NCBI RefSeq assembly: GCF_027587175.1
Contig: NZ_JAPCID010000005.1
Location: forward strand, 1 to 64,000
DNA length: 64,000 nucleotides
Direction: 5' to 3'
Origin: Solirubrobacter deserti
GTDB taxonomy: Bacteria; Actinomycetota; Thermoleophilia; Solirubrobacterales; Solirubrobacteraceae
Part shown: positions 24,567-35,132 of the stretch, in pieces
Numbering within the stretch: the first letter of the stretch is position 1
Layout: each line of letters begins with the position of its first letter
The notes under the pieces: model-generated
The model's input: the letters and a program-made list of their open reading frames with translations, nothing else
Told to the model about the DNA's origin: nothing
Database searches by the model: none
Made by a program: the position numbers and the translations under genes

Positions 24567-25775
24567 CTAGTCGCGCGCCTGCAGCAGGGCCTGCTGCAGG
24601 GAGGTGAACAGCCGCCGCGTCGAGGCGATCTCGTTGCGGTTCGCGCCGGCCTGGACCAGCGTGCGCACCGACACCTGGCCGAAGCGCTCCAGGAACGCGT
24701 GCCGCTCGAGCAGGCTGGCCGCGTGCGACTGGGCGCGCCGCATCAGCGCGTCCGACGCTTGCAGCACGGGCGTGTAACGGCCGGTTTCGCAGCTCGCCTC
24801 GAGCGTGTCCAGCCACTCCTCCAGGTCGCTCTTGGCGCCCTCGGACGAGAACCAGCCGGGCGGGCCCTCGCGATACACGGCCGCGGCCGCGGCGGCGGCC
24901 ATCTTGCTCCCGTGCGCGCTCACCTGCTGGCGCAGCACCGGCAGCGGCTCTTGGGGCGGATCGACCGGGCGCACGTTCGGGCGCACGCCCCGCTCGGCCG
25001 CGAGCTTGCGGACGGCCTCGATCGGGAAGCGCCGGTGCCCGCCTGCCGTGCGCACGACGGTGATGCGCCCCTCGTCGGCCCAGCGCCGAAGCCGCGAAGG
25101 AGAGATGGCGAGCGTCGCCGCGGCCGCCTGCAGCGTCATCGGCGCGCCGTCGACGAGCGGCGCGGGCTCGGGGCGTCCGGTGGCCGGGCTCGGGAACTCC
25201 TCGAGGATCGCGACGACCTCGTCCAGCCGCTCGAGCAACGCGTCCACGACGGCCGGGTCGAGCTGGTGACCGCGCTCGTCGCGCAGGATCTCCGCCGCCG
25301 CGTCGACCGTACCCGCCGGGCGGTACGGACGGTCGGTGGTGAGCGCGTCGAAGGTGTCGGCGACCGCGACGACCCGTGCTGCGAGCGGGATCTCCTCGCC
25401 CGCCAGGCTGCGTGGGTAGCCCTTGCCGTCCCAGCGCTCGTGGTGCGCCAGGGCGATCTCGGCCGCGGTCTCCAGCGGCTCCACGCCGGCGCCGGCGAGC
25501 AGCGCGCAGCCCAGCTCCGCGTGCTCCTCCATCTCCCGCCGCTCGTCGGCGGTGAGCGAGCCCGGCTTGTTGACGATCGCGTCCGGCACGCCGGCCATCC
25601 CGACGTCGTGCAGGCGGCTGGCGACCCGCAGCACATCCACGTCCAGGTCAAGCGCTTCGGCCAGAAGCGCGCTGTACGCGCTCACGCGCTGCAAGTGCGA
25701 GCTGCTCGCCATGCTGCGAGCCGTCAACGTACTCCTCGTGTCGGTGGGCTGTCGGGGGGTGTAGAGGTCAGGCAT
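24567..25775 (-). CDS. HD-GYP phosphodiesterase fused to a MerR-type DNA-binding domain
   Basis: A 402-aa protein. Residues 25-190 are an HD-GYP domain: HLQRVSAYSALLAEAL, SRLHDVGMAGVPD, HHERWDGKGYP and VADTFDALTTDRPYRP, the residues that bind metals and cleave cyclic di-GMP. The usual Lys of HDxGK is Met here. Residues about 218-270 are a MerR/excisionase-like helix-turn-helix (TLQAAAATLAISPSRLRRWA, then DEGRITVVRTAGGHRRFP). The last 100 residues are helical with no named domain. ATG at 25775 gives a sensible start. It is divergent from a TetR gene across 113 bases holding two CGCAA-N2-TTGC palindromes. It may be a regulator whose DNA binding depends on a nucleotide signal. Confidence 0.82.
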   Translation of the reverse strand: MPDLYTPRQPTDTRSTLTARSMASSSHLQRVSAYSALLAEALDLDVDVLRVASRLHDVGMAGVPDAIVNKPGSLTADERREMEEHAELGCALLAGAGVEPLETAAEIALAHHERWDGKGYPRSLAGEEIPLAARVVAVADTFDALTTDRPYRPAGTVDAAAEILRDERGHQLDPAVVDALLERLDEVVAILEEFPSPATGRPEPAPLVDGAPMTLQAAAATLAISPSRLRRWADEGRITVVRTAGGHRRFPIEAVRKLAAERGVRPNVRPVDPPQEPLPVLRQQVSAHGSKMAAAAAAAVYREGPPGWFSSEGAKSDLEEWLDTLEASCETGRYTPVLQASDALMRRAQSHAASLLERHAFLERFGQVSVRTLVQAGANRNEIASTRRLFTSLQQALLQARD

Positions 25776-25826
25776 TTCAGCGCGGTCATCGCTTCGGTAC
25801 CGGGAGGATAGAACGCTGCACCGGGT

Positions 25827-25856
25827 CGCAAAGTTGCAGTAGCTCGCAAACTTGCG
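25827..25856. promoter_or_regulatory. two CGCAA-N2-TTGC palindromes between HD-GYP and tetR
   Basis: CGCAA-AG-TTGCA at 25827-25838 and the perfect CGCAA-AC-TTGCG at 25845-25856, offset by 18 bp. They lie in the divergent promoter gap and are good candidate operators for the adjacent TetR protein or for the MerR domain of the HD-GYP protein. Confidence 0.5.
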
Positions 25857-25888
25857 TCGAATTGCGCTCACCGGGTAATATCCGGACT

Positions 25889-26584
25889 GTGTCGTCCCCC
25901 GGGCTACGTGAGCGAAAGAAGGACCGGACACGCGCCACCATCACCCGCGTGGCGCTCGAGCTCTTCGCGCGTGACGGCTTCCACGCCACGACGATTCCCG
26001 ACATCGCGGAGGCGGCGGACGTTGCGCCGCGCACGGTTTCGACGTATTTCCCGAGCAAAGAGGGGATCGTGTTCGAGGAGTACGAGACAGCAATCGAACG
26101 GTTCAGGAGGCGTTTGAGTCAGCGCGCGGACACCGAGCGGGTGCTCGACGTGCTCCGCTCCTGGCTGCACGACGAAGAACAGACCCAGCACGGCCCGACG
26201 CGCGGCCTCGTGCTGCGTCCCGATCAGGACGGCGACGACTTTGCGCGCCTGCGGGAGACGGCGATCGCCGCCGATCCCGACCTGTGGGCGCTGCAGCGGC
26301 GGTACCTGCTGCCGATGGTCCGGCTCGTGGCCGAGGGCGTCGCCGCCGACCTCGGCGTCGACCCCCAGTCCTTGCAGGCGCAGGTGGCGGGGGAGAGCGC
26401 CGTCGCGGTGCTGCTCGCCGTCAACGCCCGCGCGGCGCGCAACGGCTCCGCGGCCACGGCGGAGTTCGAGGTCGCGTCCGAGTTCCTGCGCGCCGGCCTC
26501 GACACGGTCAGACCTAGAGACGCCCACCGGCGGCGCGGGGAAGGGGCGATGTCCGCCGCACATCGCCCCCCAATGGAGGCTTAA
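25889..26584 (+). CDS. TetR/AcrR-family regulator
   Basis: A 231-aa TetR protein. The DNA-binding domain covers about residues 8-60: [40 protein letters not shown] and FPSKEGIVF. The C-terminal domain is helical, as in the MftR-like group. GTG at 25889 is in frame and gives the usual short N-terminus. A low-complexity tail rich in Arg and Pro follows residue 210. It is divergent from the HD-GYP gene and probably controls that promoter. Its TAA overlaps the convergent isomerase TAA (TTAA). Confidence 0.83.
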   Translation: MSSPGLRERKKDRTRATITRVALELFARDGFHATTIPDIAEAADVAPRTVSTYFPSKEGIVFEEYETAIERFRRRLSQRADTERVLDVLRSWLHDEEQTQHGPTRGLVLRPDQDGDDFARLRETAIAADPDLWALQRRYLLPMVRLVAEGVAADLGVDPQSLQAQVAGESAVAVLLAVNARAARNGSAATAEFEVASEFLRAGLDTVRPRDAHRRRGEGAMSAAHRPPMEA

Positions 26585-27579
26585 CGGCGTTCGAACGCCG
26601 CGTCGAACGCGACGTCTGACGGCGCGAAGTCCGTCCGGCGCACGAACGCGAGCGCGTCCGGCGCGCCCCAGTCGCGGTCCATGCCCGAGTCCTCCCACTC
26701 GATCGAGAGCGGGCCCTGGTAGCCGATCCGGTTCAGGGTGCGGAACAGCGCCTCGAAGTCGACGTCGCCGTGGCCGGGGGAGACGAAGTCCCAGCCGCGC
26801 GCCTCCTCGCCGAAGTTCAGGTGGCCGCCGAGGATCGAGCGGCGCCCGTCCAGGCGCTTGATCGAGTCCTTGACGTGCACGTGGTAGATCCGGTCGGCGA
26901 ACTCGGTGACGAACGCCGAGCTGTCGAGGAATTGGTGCGCGAAGTGGCTCGGATCGAAGTTGATCCCGAAGCCGGGGCGGTTGTCGAGCGCGTCCAGCGT
27001 CTTGCGGGTGGTGACGAAGTCGTACGCGATCTCGGTCGGATGGACCTCGAGCGCGAAGCGGACGCCCTCGGCGTCGAAGACGTCGATGATCGGCGCCCAC
27101 TGCTCGGCGAACTGCTCGTAGCCGCGCTCGATCTCGGCGAAGTCGTTGGGCGGGAACGAGTAGAGCATGTGCCAGATCGGCGAGCCGGTGAAGCCCGTGA
27201 CGACGTCCACGCCCAGCTTGGCCGCGGCCCGCGCGGTGTCCTTCATCTTCTCGGCGGCGCGCTGCTGCACGCCCTTGGGGTCGCCGTCGCCCCAGACGTC
27301 CGGCGGCACGACGGCCTGGTGGCGGCTGTCGATCGGGTCGCTGACCGCCTGCCCGAGGAGGTGATTGGCGATCGCCCACACGTTGAGGCCGTTGCGCTCG
27401 AGGATCTCGCGCCGGCCCTTGACGTAGCTGTCGTCGGCGAGCGCCTGGTCGACGTCGAAGTGGTCGCCCCAGCAGGCGATCTCGATGCCGTCGAAGCCCC
27501 AGTTGCCCAGCTTCTTTGCGAGCGTCTCGAACGGCAGATCGGCCCACTGGCCGCTGATCAGAGTGACGGGTCTAGCCAT
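26581..27579 (-). CDS. sugar phosphate isomerase/epimerase-family TIM barrel
   Basis: A 332-aa AP-endonuclease-2-type TIM barrel, as in xylose isomerase-like and IolE/IolI proteins. The metal-site residues are visible in order: Glu in [13 protein letters not shown], Asp/His in [12 protein letters not shown], His in IYHVHVKDS and Glu in [11 protein letters not shown]. It begins at ATG 27579 with [12 protein letters not shown] near residue 33. No sugar operon surrounds it, so the substrate remains open (inositol-type keto sugars are a common case). It is cytoplasmic; no signal peptide. Confidence 0.8.
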   Translation of the reverse strand: MARPVTLISGQWADLPFETLAKKLGNWGFDGIEIACWGDHFDVDQALADDSYVKGRREILERNGLNVWAIANHLLGQAVSDPIDSRHQAVVPPDVWGDGDPKGVQQRAAEKMKDTARAAAKLGVDVVTGFTGSPIWHMLYSFPPNDFAEIERGYEQFAEQWAPIIDVFDAEGVRFALEVHPTEIAYDFVTTRKTLDALDNRPGFGINFDPSHFAHQFLDSSAFVTEFADRIYHVHVKDSIKRLDGRRSILGGHLNFGEEARGWDFVSPGHGDVDFEALFRTLNRIGYQGPLSIEWEDSGMDRDWGAPDALAFVRRTDFAPSDVAFDAAFERR

Positions 27580-27596
27580 GTGGGGCGCAAGGATAT

Positions 27597-27618
27597 GGCC
27601 CGCGCTCGCGCGCGGGCC
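27597..27618 (-). terminator. GC hairpin between the secreted pair and the isomerase
   Basis: A perfect 9-bp stem, GGCCCGCGC (27597-27605) with GCGCGGGCC (27610-27618), and a 4-base loop. It lies 16 bases past the stop of the leftward secreted-protein pair and just upstream of the isomerase start. A leftward terminator is the likely role. No T-run. Confidence 0.5.
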
Positions 27619-27633
27619 GATCTCAGGCCGTGG

Positions 27634-28239
27634 CTAAGGCGTGTAGTTGACGACGAGCTGGATCGCGCCGCTCGCGGTGGTGGTCCCATACGCATACGCG
27701 CTGGGCTTGAACAGCTCGAACCCGTAGTTCGCCAGCGCCCCGCTGTGCCAGTCCTGGACCAGGTCGGTCAGGTCGAACAGCGCCGTGGTGGAGTCGCACC
27801 CGGACTCGAGGAAGACCGTCGAGGGCAGCCACGTCGAGATGCCGCCGTTCCACGACGTCGTGCCGCCGTCGGGAGAGGCCCAGGTCGGCGTGGTGCTCAG
27901 CCAGTCCGCGCCCTGCCCGATCCCCCACAGGTTGAGGCCGCAGGCGGTCCCGCCCGGGAGCCCGAGCTTCGGCAGCCGCAGCGTCGCGGACGTGACCGTC
28001 GCCGTCGCCGGCACGTTGCCCGCAACGTCGAACCGGTAGAGCCCACGGAACTCCTGATAGTGCGAGACGCCCGACAACGCCAGCCCGCAGCCGCTCGCGC
28101 CGTCGACGTTCTCGATCCAACACGCATGCAGGTCGGTTGGGCCGGAGAGCGTCACGGTGGCCGCGCTCGCCGAAGCGGCAGCGGTGGCGCCGACGACCAC
28201 GCTCGCGGCGAGCGCCAGCAGCGCGCGTCGCGTGCTCAT
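27634..28239 (-). CDS. secreted DNRLRE-like protein, second of a tandem pair
   Basis: A 201-aa exported protein with a signal peptide (RRALLALAASVVVGATAAAS). The mature part resembles DNRLRE-type beta domains: YRFDVAGNVPATATVTSATL, LSTTPTWASPDGGTTSW and ALFDLTDLVQDWHSGAL. It carries four cysteines in the same positions as its neighbour. The ATG at 28239 overlaps the stop of the paralogous gene upstream (ATGA). DNRLRE-like domains occur in cell-surface and carbohydrate-associated proteins; no enzyme motif is seen. Confidence 0.7.
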   Translation of the reverse strand: MSTRRALLALAASVVVGATAAASASAATVTLSGPTDLHACWIENVDGASGCGLALSGVSHYQEFRGLYRFDVAGNVPATATVTSATLRLPKLGLPGGTACGLNLWGIGQGADWLSTTPTWASPDGGTTSWNGGISTWLPSTVFLESGCDSTTALFDLTDLVQDWHSGALANYGFELFKPSAYAYGTTTASGAIQLVVNYTP

Positions 28240-28850
28240 TCGTAGCTCACGAACAGTTGCGGGATCGCGCCCCAGTTGTTGCTGACGGCGAACTGCGTGC
28301 CGTCGCCGTTGACCAGTGACCAGCCGAGGTTGTACTCGGGGTTGGCCGCCAGATCGCCCACCGGCCCGGTCAGGTCGAAGATGACGCCGCTCTCGTCGCA
28401 GGTGCTGGCGTAGTGCGAGATGTGGCTCCACGTGGAAGAGCCGCCGTCCCACAGGGTCGTGCCGTCGGGCGTGGTCCAGGTCGGCGTCTGGGTCAGCCAG
28501 TCCGCGGACTGCGCGCGCAGATGGAGCCCGCTGCCGCAGACGTCCTCCTCGTCGTAGCCACCGAGCGGCAGCTTCAGGTAGGCGTCGGTCACGAGCGCGG
28601 TGTCCGGCACGTACGCGGCGATGTCGAACCACAGCAGGCCGCGGAACTCGTACGCACCCGACTGGCCGATGTAGGCCGAGTTGCAGTCCTCGAACTCCGT
28701 GACGCCGTTCGACGCGACCCAGCAGTTACGTGAGTCACTGCCCGAGATCTCGACGGTCTGCGCGGCTGCGGGTGCGGCCGCGCCCAGGGTCACCAGCACC
28801 GTCGCAGCGAACGTCCGCAGCGCGCGTCGCGCCGCTCCATGGTCCGGCAT
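28236..28850 (-). CDS. secreted DNRLRE-like protein, first of a tandem pair
   Basis: A 204-aa exported protein, signal peptide ending at about residue 30 (APAAAQ). It shares with its downstream neighbour the cysteine spacing, the EFRGL.(W/R)FDIA.YVPDTA motif and the LTQTPTWTTPDGTTLWDGG motif, so the two are a tandem duplication. ATG at 28850 lies 3 bases after GGAGG, which is close. A 184-bp gap without a recognisable gene separates it from the divergent anthranilate-type operon. The function is unknown. Confidence 0.7.
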   Translation of the reverse strand: MPDHGAARRALRTFAATVLVTLGAAAPAAAQTVEISGSDSRNCWVASNGVTEFEDCNSAYIGQSGAYEFRGLLWFDIAAYVPDTALVTDAYLKLPLGGYDEEDVCGSGLHLRAQSADWLTQTPTWTTPDGTTLWDGGSSTWSHISHYASTCDESGVIFDLTGPVGDLAANPEYNLGWSLVNGDGTQFAVSNNWGAIPQLFVSYE

Positions 28851-29034
28851 AGGCCTCCTCCTGTCGCGTCGCCGCCCGGGTCGGACGGCGCTCGGCCGGG
28901 AAGCTAAAGGAAACCGGCAGAGCGATGTGCCGAATTCAACGCGGTTGTAGTAGCCAGAACAATCCGGATTCAGCGAGAACGGCGCCGGCCCACCGCGCGG
29001 CGCCCGGCGCGCCGCACGGGAGTAGGGTCCGGAC

Positions 29035-31176
29035 ATGCGGATCGCCATCGCGGGTGGAGGACCCGGCGGGCTGTATCTCTCGATCCTGCTCAAGCGGCTG
29101 GATCCGTCGCACGAGGTCGTCGTGCACGAGCGCAACGCGCCCGACGACACGTTCGGCTTCGGCGTCGTGTTCAGCGACGAGACGCTGGCCGCGTTCGAGG
29201 CCGCCGACCCGGAGTCCTACGCGGAGATCGCGGCGGCGTTCGTGCGCTGGAGCGAGATCGACGTCCACTACCGCGGCGAGGTCGTGACCAGCGGCGGGCA
29301 CGGGTTCAGCGCGATGGGCCGCAAGGACCTGCTCGGCATCCTGCAGCGGCGGGCGGCGGGGCTCGGCGTCGAGCTGCACTTCCGGTCCGAGGTCGCGGAG
29401 CTCGAAGGCGACCTCGTCGTGGCGGCGGACGGCGTGAACAGCACGCTGCGCGCCGCGTACGGCTTCGAGCCCCGGCTCGACCGCCGCCGCGCGACCTACG
29501 CCTGGTTCGGCACCGACCACGTCTTTGACGCCTTCACGTTCATCATCGCCGAGACGCCGCGCGGCGTCGTGCAGGTGCACGCGTACCCGTACTCCGACAC
29601 GCGTTCCACGTTCATCGTCGAGAGCACCGGCGTCCAGCTCGACCGGGCGCAGTGCGAGGACCTCTTCGGCTACCGGCTGATCGAGAACCGCACGCGCTGG
29701 ATCAACTTCGTCACCGTGCGCAACCCGTTCTGGCGGCGCGAGCACGTCGTCCTGCTCGGGGACGCCGCGCACACCGCGCACTTCTCGATCGGGTCGGGCA
29801 CCAAGCTCGCGATGGAGGACGCGATCTCGCTCGCGTGGGCCGTGCGCGAGGGTGACATCGACGCCTACGAGGCCGAGCGCCGGCCGATCGTGGAGTCCAC
29901 GCAGCGCGCGGCGCAGGGGTCGCTGGAGTGGTTCGAGGGGATCGGGCGCTACGTGCACCAGGAGCCGCGCCTGTTCGCGTTCAACCTCCTCACGCGCTCG
30001 CGCCGGATCACCTACGGCGAGCTCCGTAAGCGCGACCCGGACTTCGTGGCCTCGGTCGCGGCGGACCCGCCGATGTTCACGCCGTTCACGCTGCGCGGGT
30101 TGACGTTGCGCAACCGCGTGGTCGTCTCGCCGATGGACATGTACAGCTCCGTGGACGGCACCCCGGGCGACTTCCACCTCGTGCACCTGGGGGCGCGGGC
30201 GCTCGGCGGCGCCGGGCTCGTGATGACGGAGATGATCTGCACGTCGGCCGCGGGGCGGATCACGCCGGGGTGCGGCGGCCTGTACGCCGAGGAGCACACC
30301 GCGGCGTGGAAGCGCATCGTCGACTTCGTGCACACGCACTCGCGCTCGGCGATCGGCTGCCAGCTCGGGCATTCGGGCCGCAAGGGCTCGACGAAGCTGA
30401 TGTGGGAGGGCGACAACGAGCCGCTCGACGAAGGCAACTGGCCGCTGATCGCGCCGTCGCCGATCCCGTGGGACGACGCGCACCAGACGCCGCGCGAGAT
30501 GACGCGCGCGGACATGGACGACGTGCGCGACCAGTTCGTCGCGGCGACGCGGCGGGCCGCGGCCGCCGGCTTCGACCTGCTCGAGCTGCACATGGCGCAC
30601 GGCTACCTGCTCTCCAGCTTCCTCTCGCCGAGGACCAACGTGCGCGAGGACGAGTACGGGACCGACCGCGCGAAGTTCCCGCTCGAGGTGCTCGCCGCGT
30701 GCCGCGCCGTGTGGGATGGGCCGCTTTCGGTACGCATCAGCGCGACGGACTGGGTGGACGGCGGCTTCGACGGCGACGCCGCGGTCGCGTTCGCGCGCCG
30801 GCTGCAGGCCGCGGGCTGCGACATCGTCGACGTCTCGACCGGCCAGGTCGTGCCCGACCAGCAGCCCGCCTACGGGCGCTCGTACCAGACGCCCTACGCC
30901 GACCGCATCCGCAACGAGGTGGGCATGCCGGTCATCGCCGTGGGCGCGATCTCCAGCTACGACGACGTGAACACGATCATCCTCGCCGGCCGCGCCGACC
31001 TGTGCGCGCTCGCGCGCCCGCATCTGTGGGACCCGCACTGGACATTGCACGCGGCCGCCGAGCAAGGAGTGGAGATGGAGTGGATCCCGCAGTACCGGTC
31101 CGGCGCGCGCGAGCCGCAGACGGGCAAGGACGTGCGGCGGATGCCGCTGCGGCGCTTCGACGAGGTGCACGCGTGA
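29035..31176 (+). CDS. 2-aminobenzoyl-CoA (or salicylyl-CoA) monooxygenase/reductase
   Basis: A 713-aa bifunctional flavoenzyme. Residues 1-345 are an FAD hydroxylase ([52 protein letters not shown]). Residues about 345-713 are an Old Yellow Enzyme-type FMN reductase ([49 protein letters not shown]). This fusion is characteristic of 2-aminobenzoyl-CoA monooxygenase/reductase and of salicylyl-CoA 5-hydroxylase. It hydroxylates and then partly reduces the ring of the CoA ester. The ligase, dehydrogenase, hydratase and RidA genes behind it favour the anthranilate substrate. First gene of a six-gene operon; GTG of the next gene overlaps its stop. Confidence 0.87.
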   Translation: MRIAIAGGGPGGLYLSILLKRLDPSHEVVVHERNAPDDTFGFGVVFSDETLAAFEAADPESYAEIAAAFVRWSEIDVHYRGEVVTSGGHGFSAMGRKDLLGILQRRAAGLGVELHFRSEVAELEGDLVVAADGVNSTLRAAYGFEPRLDRRRATYAWFGTDHVFDAFTFIIAETPRGVVQVHAYPYSDTRSTFIVESTGVQLDRAQCEDLFGYRLIENRTRWINFVTVRNPFWRREHVVLLGDAAHTAHFSIGSGTKLAMEDAISLAWAVREGDIDAYEAERRPIVESTQRAAQGSLEWFEGIGRYVHQEPRLFAFNLLTRSRRITYGELRKRDPDFVASVAADPPMFTPFTLRGLTLRNRVVVSPMDMYSSVDGTPGDFHLVHLGARALGGAGLVMTEMICTSAAGRITPGCGGLYAEEHTAAWKRIVDFVHTHSRSAIGCQLGHSGRKGSTKLMWEGDNEPLDEGNWPLIAPSPIPWDDAHQTPREMTRADMDDVRDQFVAATRRAAAAGFDLLELHMAHGYLLSSFLSPRTNVREDEYGTDRAKFPLEVLAACRAVWDGPLSVRISATDWVDGGFDGDAAVAFARRLQAAGCDIVDVSTGQVVPDQQPAYGRSYQTPYADRIRNEVGMPVIAVGAISSYDDVNTIILAGRADLCALARPHLWDPHWTLHAAAEQGVEMEWIPQYRSGAREPQTGKDVRRMPLRRFDEVHA

Positions 31177-31844
31177 GGCGGGTGGTGGTCACCGGCGGCA
31201 AGCGCGGGATCGGCGCCGCGATCTCGGCCGCGTTCGCCGGCGACGAGGTGCTCGCGCTCGGCAGCGCGGACATGGACGTGACCGACGAGGCGGCGGTCGC
31301 TTCGGTGCTCGGCGAGCTCGAGGTCGACGTGCTGGTCAACAACGCCGGCGTGTCCTCCAGCGCACCCGTGCACCGGACGACGCTCGAGGAGTGGGAGCGT
31401 CAGCTGCGCGTGAACGCGACCGGCGCGTTCCTGTGTTCGCGCGCCGTCCTGCCGGGGATGCGCGAGCGCGACCGCGGGCGGATCGTGACCGTGGCGAGCG
31501 TCGCTTCGGTGCACGGCTCGCGCTACACGAGCGGCTACACGGCGTCCAAGCACGCGGTGCTGGGGTTCACGCGCGCGCTCGCGAGCGAGGTGGCGGGCAC
31601 GGGCGTGACCGCGAACTGCGTCTGCCCCGCCTACGTGCGATCTGGCATGACGGACACCACGATCGCGAACATCGAGGCGCGCACGGGCAAGGACGGGGAG
31701 GCGGCGCTGACCGCGATGACGCCGCTGGGGCGGCTGATCGAGCCGGAGGAGGTCGCGTTCGCGGTGCGGTTCTTCGCAGCCGACGAGGCGGGCGCGATCA
31801 ACGGCCAGAGCCTGCTGATCGACGGAGGCGGCGTGCATGGCTGA
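31173..31844 (+). CDS. SDR, probable 3-hydroxyacyl-CoA dehydrogenase of the pathway
   Basis: A 223-aa classical [42 protein letters not shown] with YTASK, and a C-terminal [12 protein letters not shown] as in FabG-like enzymes. GTG at 31173 overlaps the previous stop by 4 nt, and the last 8 bases overlap the hydratase start. In the anthranilate-CoA route a hydroxyacyl-CoA dehydrogenase is needed after ring reduction, and this gene fits that step. The exact substrate is inferred from position. Confidence 0.8.
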   Translation: MRRVVVTGGKRGIGAAISAAFAGDEVLALGSADMDVTDEAAVASVLGELEVDVLVNNAGVSSSAPVHRTTLEEWERQLRVNATGAFLCSRAVLPGMRERDRGRIVTVASVASVHGSRYTSGYTASKHAVLGFTRALASEVAGTGVTANCVCPAYVRSGMTDTTIANIEARTGKDGEAALTAMTPLGRLIEPEEVAFAVRFFAADEAGAINGQSLLIDGGGVHG

Positions 31845-32619
31845 GTTCGGCTGGGAGGTCCGCGACGGCGTCGGGTTCGTCACGCTCGTCGGCGCCGAGC
31901 GCAAGAACCCGCTGACGTTCGCGTCCTACGCGGCGCTGCGCGACCACTTCCGCGCGCTCGCGTACGACCAGGAGGTGCGCGCCGTCGTGATCGCGGGGGA
32001 GGCGGGCAACTTCTGCAGCGGCGGCGACGTGCGCGACATCATCGGCCCGCTGACCGAGATGGACATGCCCGGGCTGCTGCGCTTCACGCGCATGACAGGG
32101 GACCTGGTGAAGGCGATCAAGGGCTGCGGCCGGCCGGTGATCGCGGCGGTCGACGGCGTGTGCGTGGGCGCCGGCGCGATGATCGCGACGGCGAGCGACC
32201 TGCGGTTCGGGTCGCCGCGCGCGAAGGTCGCGTTCCTGTTCACGCGCGTGGGGCTCGCGGGCTGCGACATGGGCGCGTGCGCGATGCTGCCGCGGATCGT
32301 CGGCCAGGGGAGGGCCGCCGAGCTGCTCTACACCGGCCGCTCGATGGGCGCCGAGGAGGCCGAGCGCTGGGGCTTCTTCAATCGCGTCACCGAGGACGTC
32401 GAGGCCGCGGCCGCCGAGCTCGCGGCGTCGTTGGCCGCGGGCCCGGGCTTCGCACACGCCATGACCAAGACGATGCTCGACCACGAGTGGGACCTGTCGC
32501 TGCCGGCCGCGATCGAGGCCGAGGCGCAGGCCCAGGCCATCTGCATGCAGACGCAGGACTTCGAGCGGGCGTACCGCGCCTTCCTGGCCAAGGAGCGGCC
32601 GGTGTTCGAGGGCAACTGA
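31837..32619 (+). CDS. enoyl-CoA hydratase/isomerase-family protein
   Basis: A 260-aa crotonase-fold enzyme. The oxyanion-hole segments are [13 protein letters not shown] (about 57-69) and [19 protein letters not shown] (about 107-125), and [19 protein letters not shown] follows. It starts with ATG at 31837, overlapping the SDR by 8 nt. In this operon it would hydrate an enoyl-CoA or hydrolyse/open the alicyclic ring intermediate. The reading as hydratase or ring hydrolase cannot be settled from sequence. Confidence 0.82.
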   Translation: MAEFGWEVRDGVGFVTLVGAERKNPLTFASYAALRDHFRALAYDQEVRAVVIAGEAGNFCSGGDVRDIIGPLTEMDMPGLLRFTRMTGDLVKAIKGCGRPVIAAVDGVCVGAGAMIATASDLRFGSPRAKVAFLFTRVGLAGCDMGACAMLPRIVGQGRAAELLYTGRSMGAEEAERWGFFNRVTEDVEAAAAELAASLAAGPGFAHAMTKTMLDHEWDLSLPAAIEAEAQAQAICMQTQDFERAYRAFLAKERPVFEGN

Positions 32620-32620
32620 C

Positions 32621-33697
32621 GTGCTCGACTGGCCGTTCTTCGAGGACCGCCACCGCGCGTTCGCCCGCTGGGCCCGCGAGCAGGTGCCGCACGTCCCGGA
32701 GACCGACGCTGTCGACGCCCGCTGCCGCGCGCTCGTGCACGAGCTCGAGCCGTGGCTACCGCACACGGTCGCGGCGCCCCTCGACGTGCGCACGCTGTGT
32801 CTCGCGCGCGAGACGCTCGCCTACCACGACGCGCTCGCGGACTTCGCGTTCGCCATGCAGGGGCTCGGGGCCGGCCCGATCACGCTGTTCGGCGACGACG
32901 CGCTGCGCGAGCGCTACCTGCCGGGCGTCGCCGCGGGGAAGCGGATCGCCGCGTTCGCGCTCTCGGAGCCCGAGGCCGGCTCGGACGTCGCGGCGATGAC
33001 GACCCGCGCGGAGGGGAACCGCGTCACCGGCACCAAGACGTGGATCTCCAACGGCGGGATCGCGGACTTCTACACGGTCTTCGCGCGCGCGAGCGAGGGC
33101 ATCAGCGCGTACGTCGTCGACGCCGAGCACGTCGAGGTCGTCGAGCGCATCGACGTGATCGCGCCGCACCCGCTCGCGACGCTGCGCTTCGACGGCGCGC
33201 CCGCGACGCCGATCGGGGCACCCGGGAAAGGGATGCGGATCGCGCTCGGCACGCTCGACGTGTTCCGCTCGACGGTTGGTGCCGCGGCGCTCGGCTTCGC
33301 CCGCCGCGCGCTCGACGAGGCGCTCGCGCGCGTCAAGGAGCGCCGGCTGTTCGGCGCGCCGATGGCCGAGCTCCCGCTCGTGCAGGCCAAGCTCGCCGAC
33401 ATGGCGCTCGGCGTCGACGCCAGCGCCCTGCTCGTCTATCGCGCAGCCTGGACCAAGGACACCGGCGCCGAGCGCGTCACCCGCGAGGCCGCGATGGCCA
33501 AGCTCCACGCCACCGAGACCGCCCAGCGGGTCATCGACGCCGCCGTGCAGGTCTTCGGCGCCTTCGGGGTCACGTCCGGTCAGGTCGTGGAGCGCCTGTA
33601 CCGCGAGATCCGCGCGCTGCGGATCTATGAGGGCGCGTCCGAGGTCCAGCAACTCATCATCGCCCGGGAGGTGTTACGTGGACACGTTCGCCCGTGA
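32621..33697 (+). CDS. acyl-CoA dehydrogenase
   Basis: A 358-aa flavoprotein of the acyl-CoA dehydrogenase family. The FAD/substrate motif [16 protein letters not shown] lies near residue 115, [16 protein letters not shown] near 140, [20 protein letters not shown] near 210, and [17 protein letters not shown] at the C-terminus. The N-terminal helical domain is a little short. GTG at 32621 begins 1 base after the hydratase stop. It would introduce a double bond in the reduced ring or opened chain of the CoA ester. Its last 20 bases overlap the ligase gene. Confidence 0.83.
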   Translation: MLDWPFFEDRHRAFARWAREQVPHVPETDAVDARCRALVHELEPWLPHTVAAPLDVRTLCLARETLAYHDALADFAFAMQGLGAGPITLFGDDALRERYLPGVAAGKRIAAFALSEPEAGSDVAAMTTRAEGNRVTGTKTWISNGGIADFYTVFARASEGISAYVVDAEHVEVVERIDVIAPHPLATLRFDGAPATPIGAPGKGMRIALGTLDVFRSTVGAAALGFARRALDEALARVKERRLFGAPMAELPLVQAKLADMALGVDASALLVYRAAWTKDTGAERVTREAAMAKLHATETAQRVIDAAVQVFGAFGVTSGQVVERLYREIRALRIYEGASEVQQLIIAREVLRGHVRP

Positions 33698-35132
33698 AGG
33701 GCTGCCGCCGCGCGAGCGGTGGCCCGACCTGCTGCTGCTCGACTACCCACCACGCCTGAACGCGGCCGAGGAGCTGCTCAAGCACGAGGGCACCGCGATC
33801 GCCAATGGCTGGTCCTATGCGGAGCTGGCCGAGCGCGCGGACGCGATCGCGGGCGCGCTCCACATCGAGCCGGGCGCGCGTGTGCTGCTGCATTCGCCCA
33901 ACACACCGGAGGCGATCGCGGCGTGGCTCGGCATCCTGCTCGCGGGCGGGATCGTCGTCGCCACGATGCCGCTGCTGCGCGCGCGGGAGATCGACAAGGT
34001 CGTCGCCAAGGCGCGGGTCGACAAGGCGGTCGTCGCCCGCGAGCTGGCCGCGGAGGTCAACGTCAAGGAGAGGTTGATCCTCGAGGACCTGCCGACCCAG
34101 GGCTGGTTCGACGCGTGCGACACGGCCGCCGACGATGTCGCGATCATCGCCTTCACGAGCGGGACCACGGGCGAGCCGAAAGGCTGCGTGCACTTTCACC
34201 GCGACCTGCTCGCGTGCTGCGACACGTTCGCCGCCCGCGTGCTGGACCCGCAACCGTCGGACGTGTTCAGCGGCTCGCCGCCGATCGCGTTCACGTTCGG
34301 GCTCGGCGCGTCACTGCTGTTCCCGCTGCGCTTCGGCGCGGCCACCGCACCCACCTCTCCGCCGCAGCTGCTCGAGACGCTGCACACGCAGCGGGTGACG
34401 ACGCTGTTCACCGCGCCGACGGCCTACCGCGCGCTGCTGCGCGAGCCGCTGCCGGACTCGCTGCACACGTGCGTGTCCGCGGGCGAGCCGCTCCCCGCCG
34501 GCGTGTCCGACGCGTGGCTGGAGAAGACCGGCATCCGGATCGTCGACGGGATCGGCTCCACCGAGATGCTGCACATCTTCATCGCCTCGCCGGCGAGCGA
34601 GGCGAAGGCCGGCTCATGCGGGCGGCCCGTGCCCGGCTATGAGGCGCGGATCGTCGACGACGCGATGCGCACGCTGCCGCCGGGCGAGGTGGGCCGGCTC
34701 GCCGTGCGCGGCCCGACCGGTTGCCGGTACCTCGACGATCCGCGTCAGACCGCGTACGTGCGTGACGGCTGGAACCTCACCGGCGACGCGTTCTCGATGG
34801 ACGCCGACGGCTACTTCTGGTTCCAGGCGCGCACGGACGACATGATCATCAGCGCCGGGTACAACATCTCCGGCTTCGAGGTCGAGGCGGCGCTGCTCGA
34901 GCATCCGTCCGTGAAGGAGTGCGCGGTCGTCGGCGTGCCCGACGAGCAGCGCGGGCACGTCGTCAAGGCGTGGGTCGTCCCGGCCGCGCCGGTCGAGGTC
35001 GGCGCGCTGCAGGACTTCGTCAAGGCGCGGATCGCGCCCTACAAGTACCCGCGCCGCGTCGAGTTCCTGGACGCGCTCCCGCGCACGCCCACGGGCAAGG
35101 TGCAGCGCAACGTCCTGCGGGAGCGCGGATGA
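33678..35132 (+). CDS. 2-aminobenzoate-CoA ligase-like (benzoate-CoA ligase family)
   Basis: A 484-aa ANL ligase. The ATP loop [20 protein letters not shown] (about 158-177) has the CxHFHRD feature of benzoate/2-aminobenzoate-CoA ligases. [41 protein letters not shown] and the final [11 protein letters not shown] with the catalytic lysine complete the domains. It activates the aromatic acid with ATP and CoA, the entry step of the pathway. GTG at 33678 is preceded by GGGAGG at 7 nt and overlaps the dehydrogenase by 20 bases. Benzoate or salicylate as substrate remains possible. Confidence 0.83.
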   Translation: MDTFAREGLPPRERWPDLLLLDYPPRLNAAEELLKHEGTAIANGWSYAELAERADAIAGALHIEPGARVLLHSPNTPEAIAAWLGILLAGGIVVATMPLLRAREIDKVVAKARVDKAVVARELAAEVNVKERLILEDLPTQGWFDACDTAADDVAIIAFTSGTTGEPKGCVHFHRDLLACCDTFAARVLDPQPSDVFSGSPPIAFTFGLGASLLFPLRFGAATAPTSPPQLLETLHTQRVTTLFTAPTAYRALLREPLPDSLHTCVSAGEPLPAGVSDAWLEKTGIRIVDGIGSTEMLHIFIASPASEAKAGSCGRPVPGYEARIVDDAMRTLPPGEVGRLAVRGPTGCRYLDDPRQTAYVRDGWNLTGDAFSMDADGYFWFQARTDDMIISAGYNISGFEVEAALLEHPSVKECAVVGVPDEQRGHVVKAWVVPAAPVEVGALQDFVKARIAPYKYPRRVEFLDALPRTPTGKVQRNVLRERG

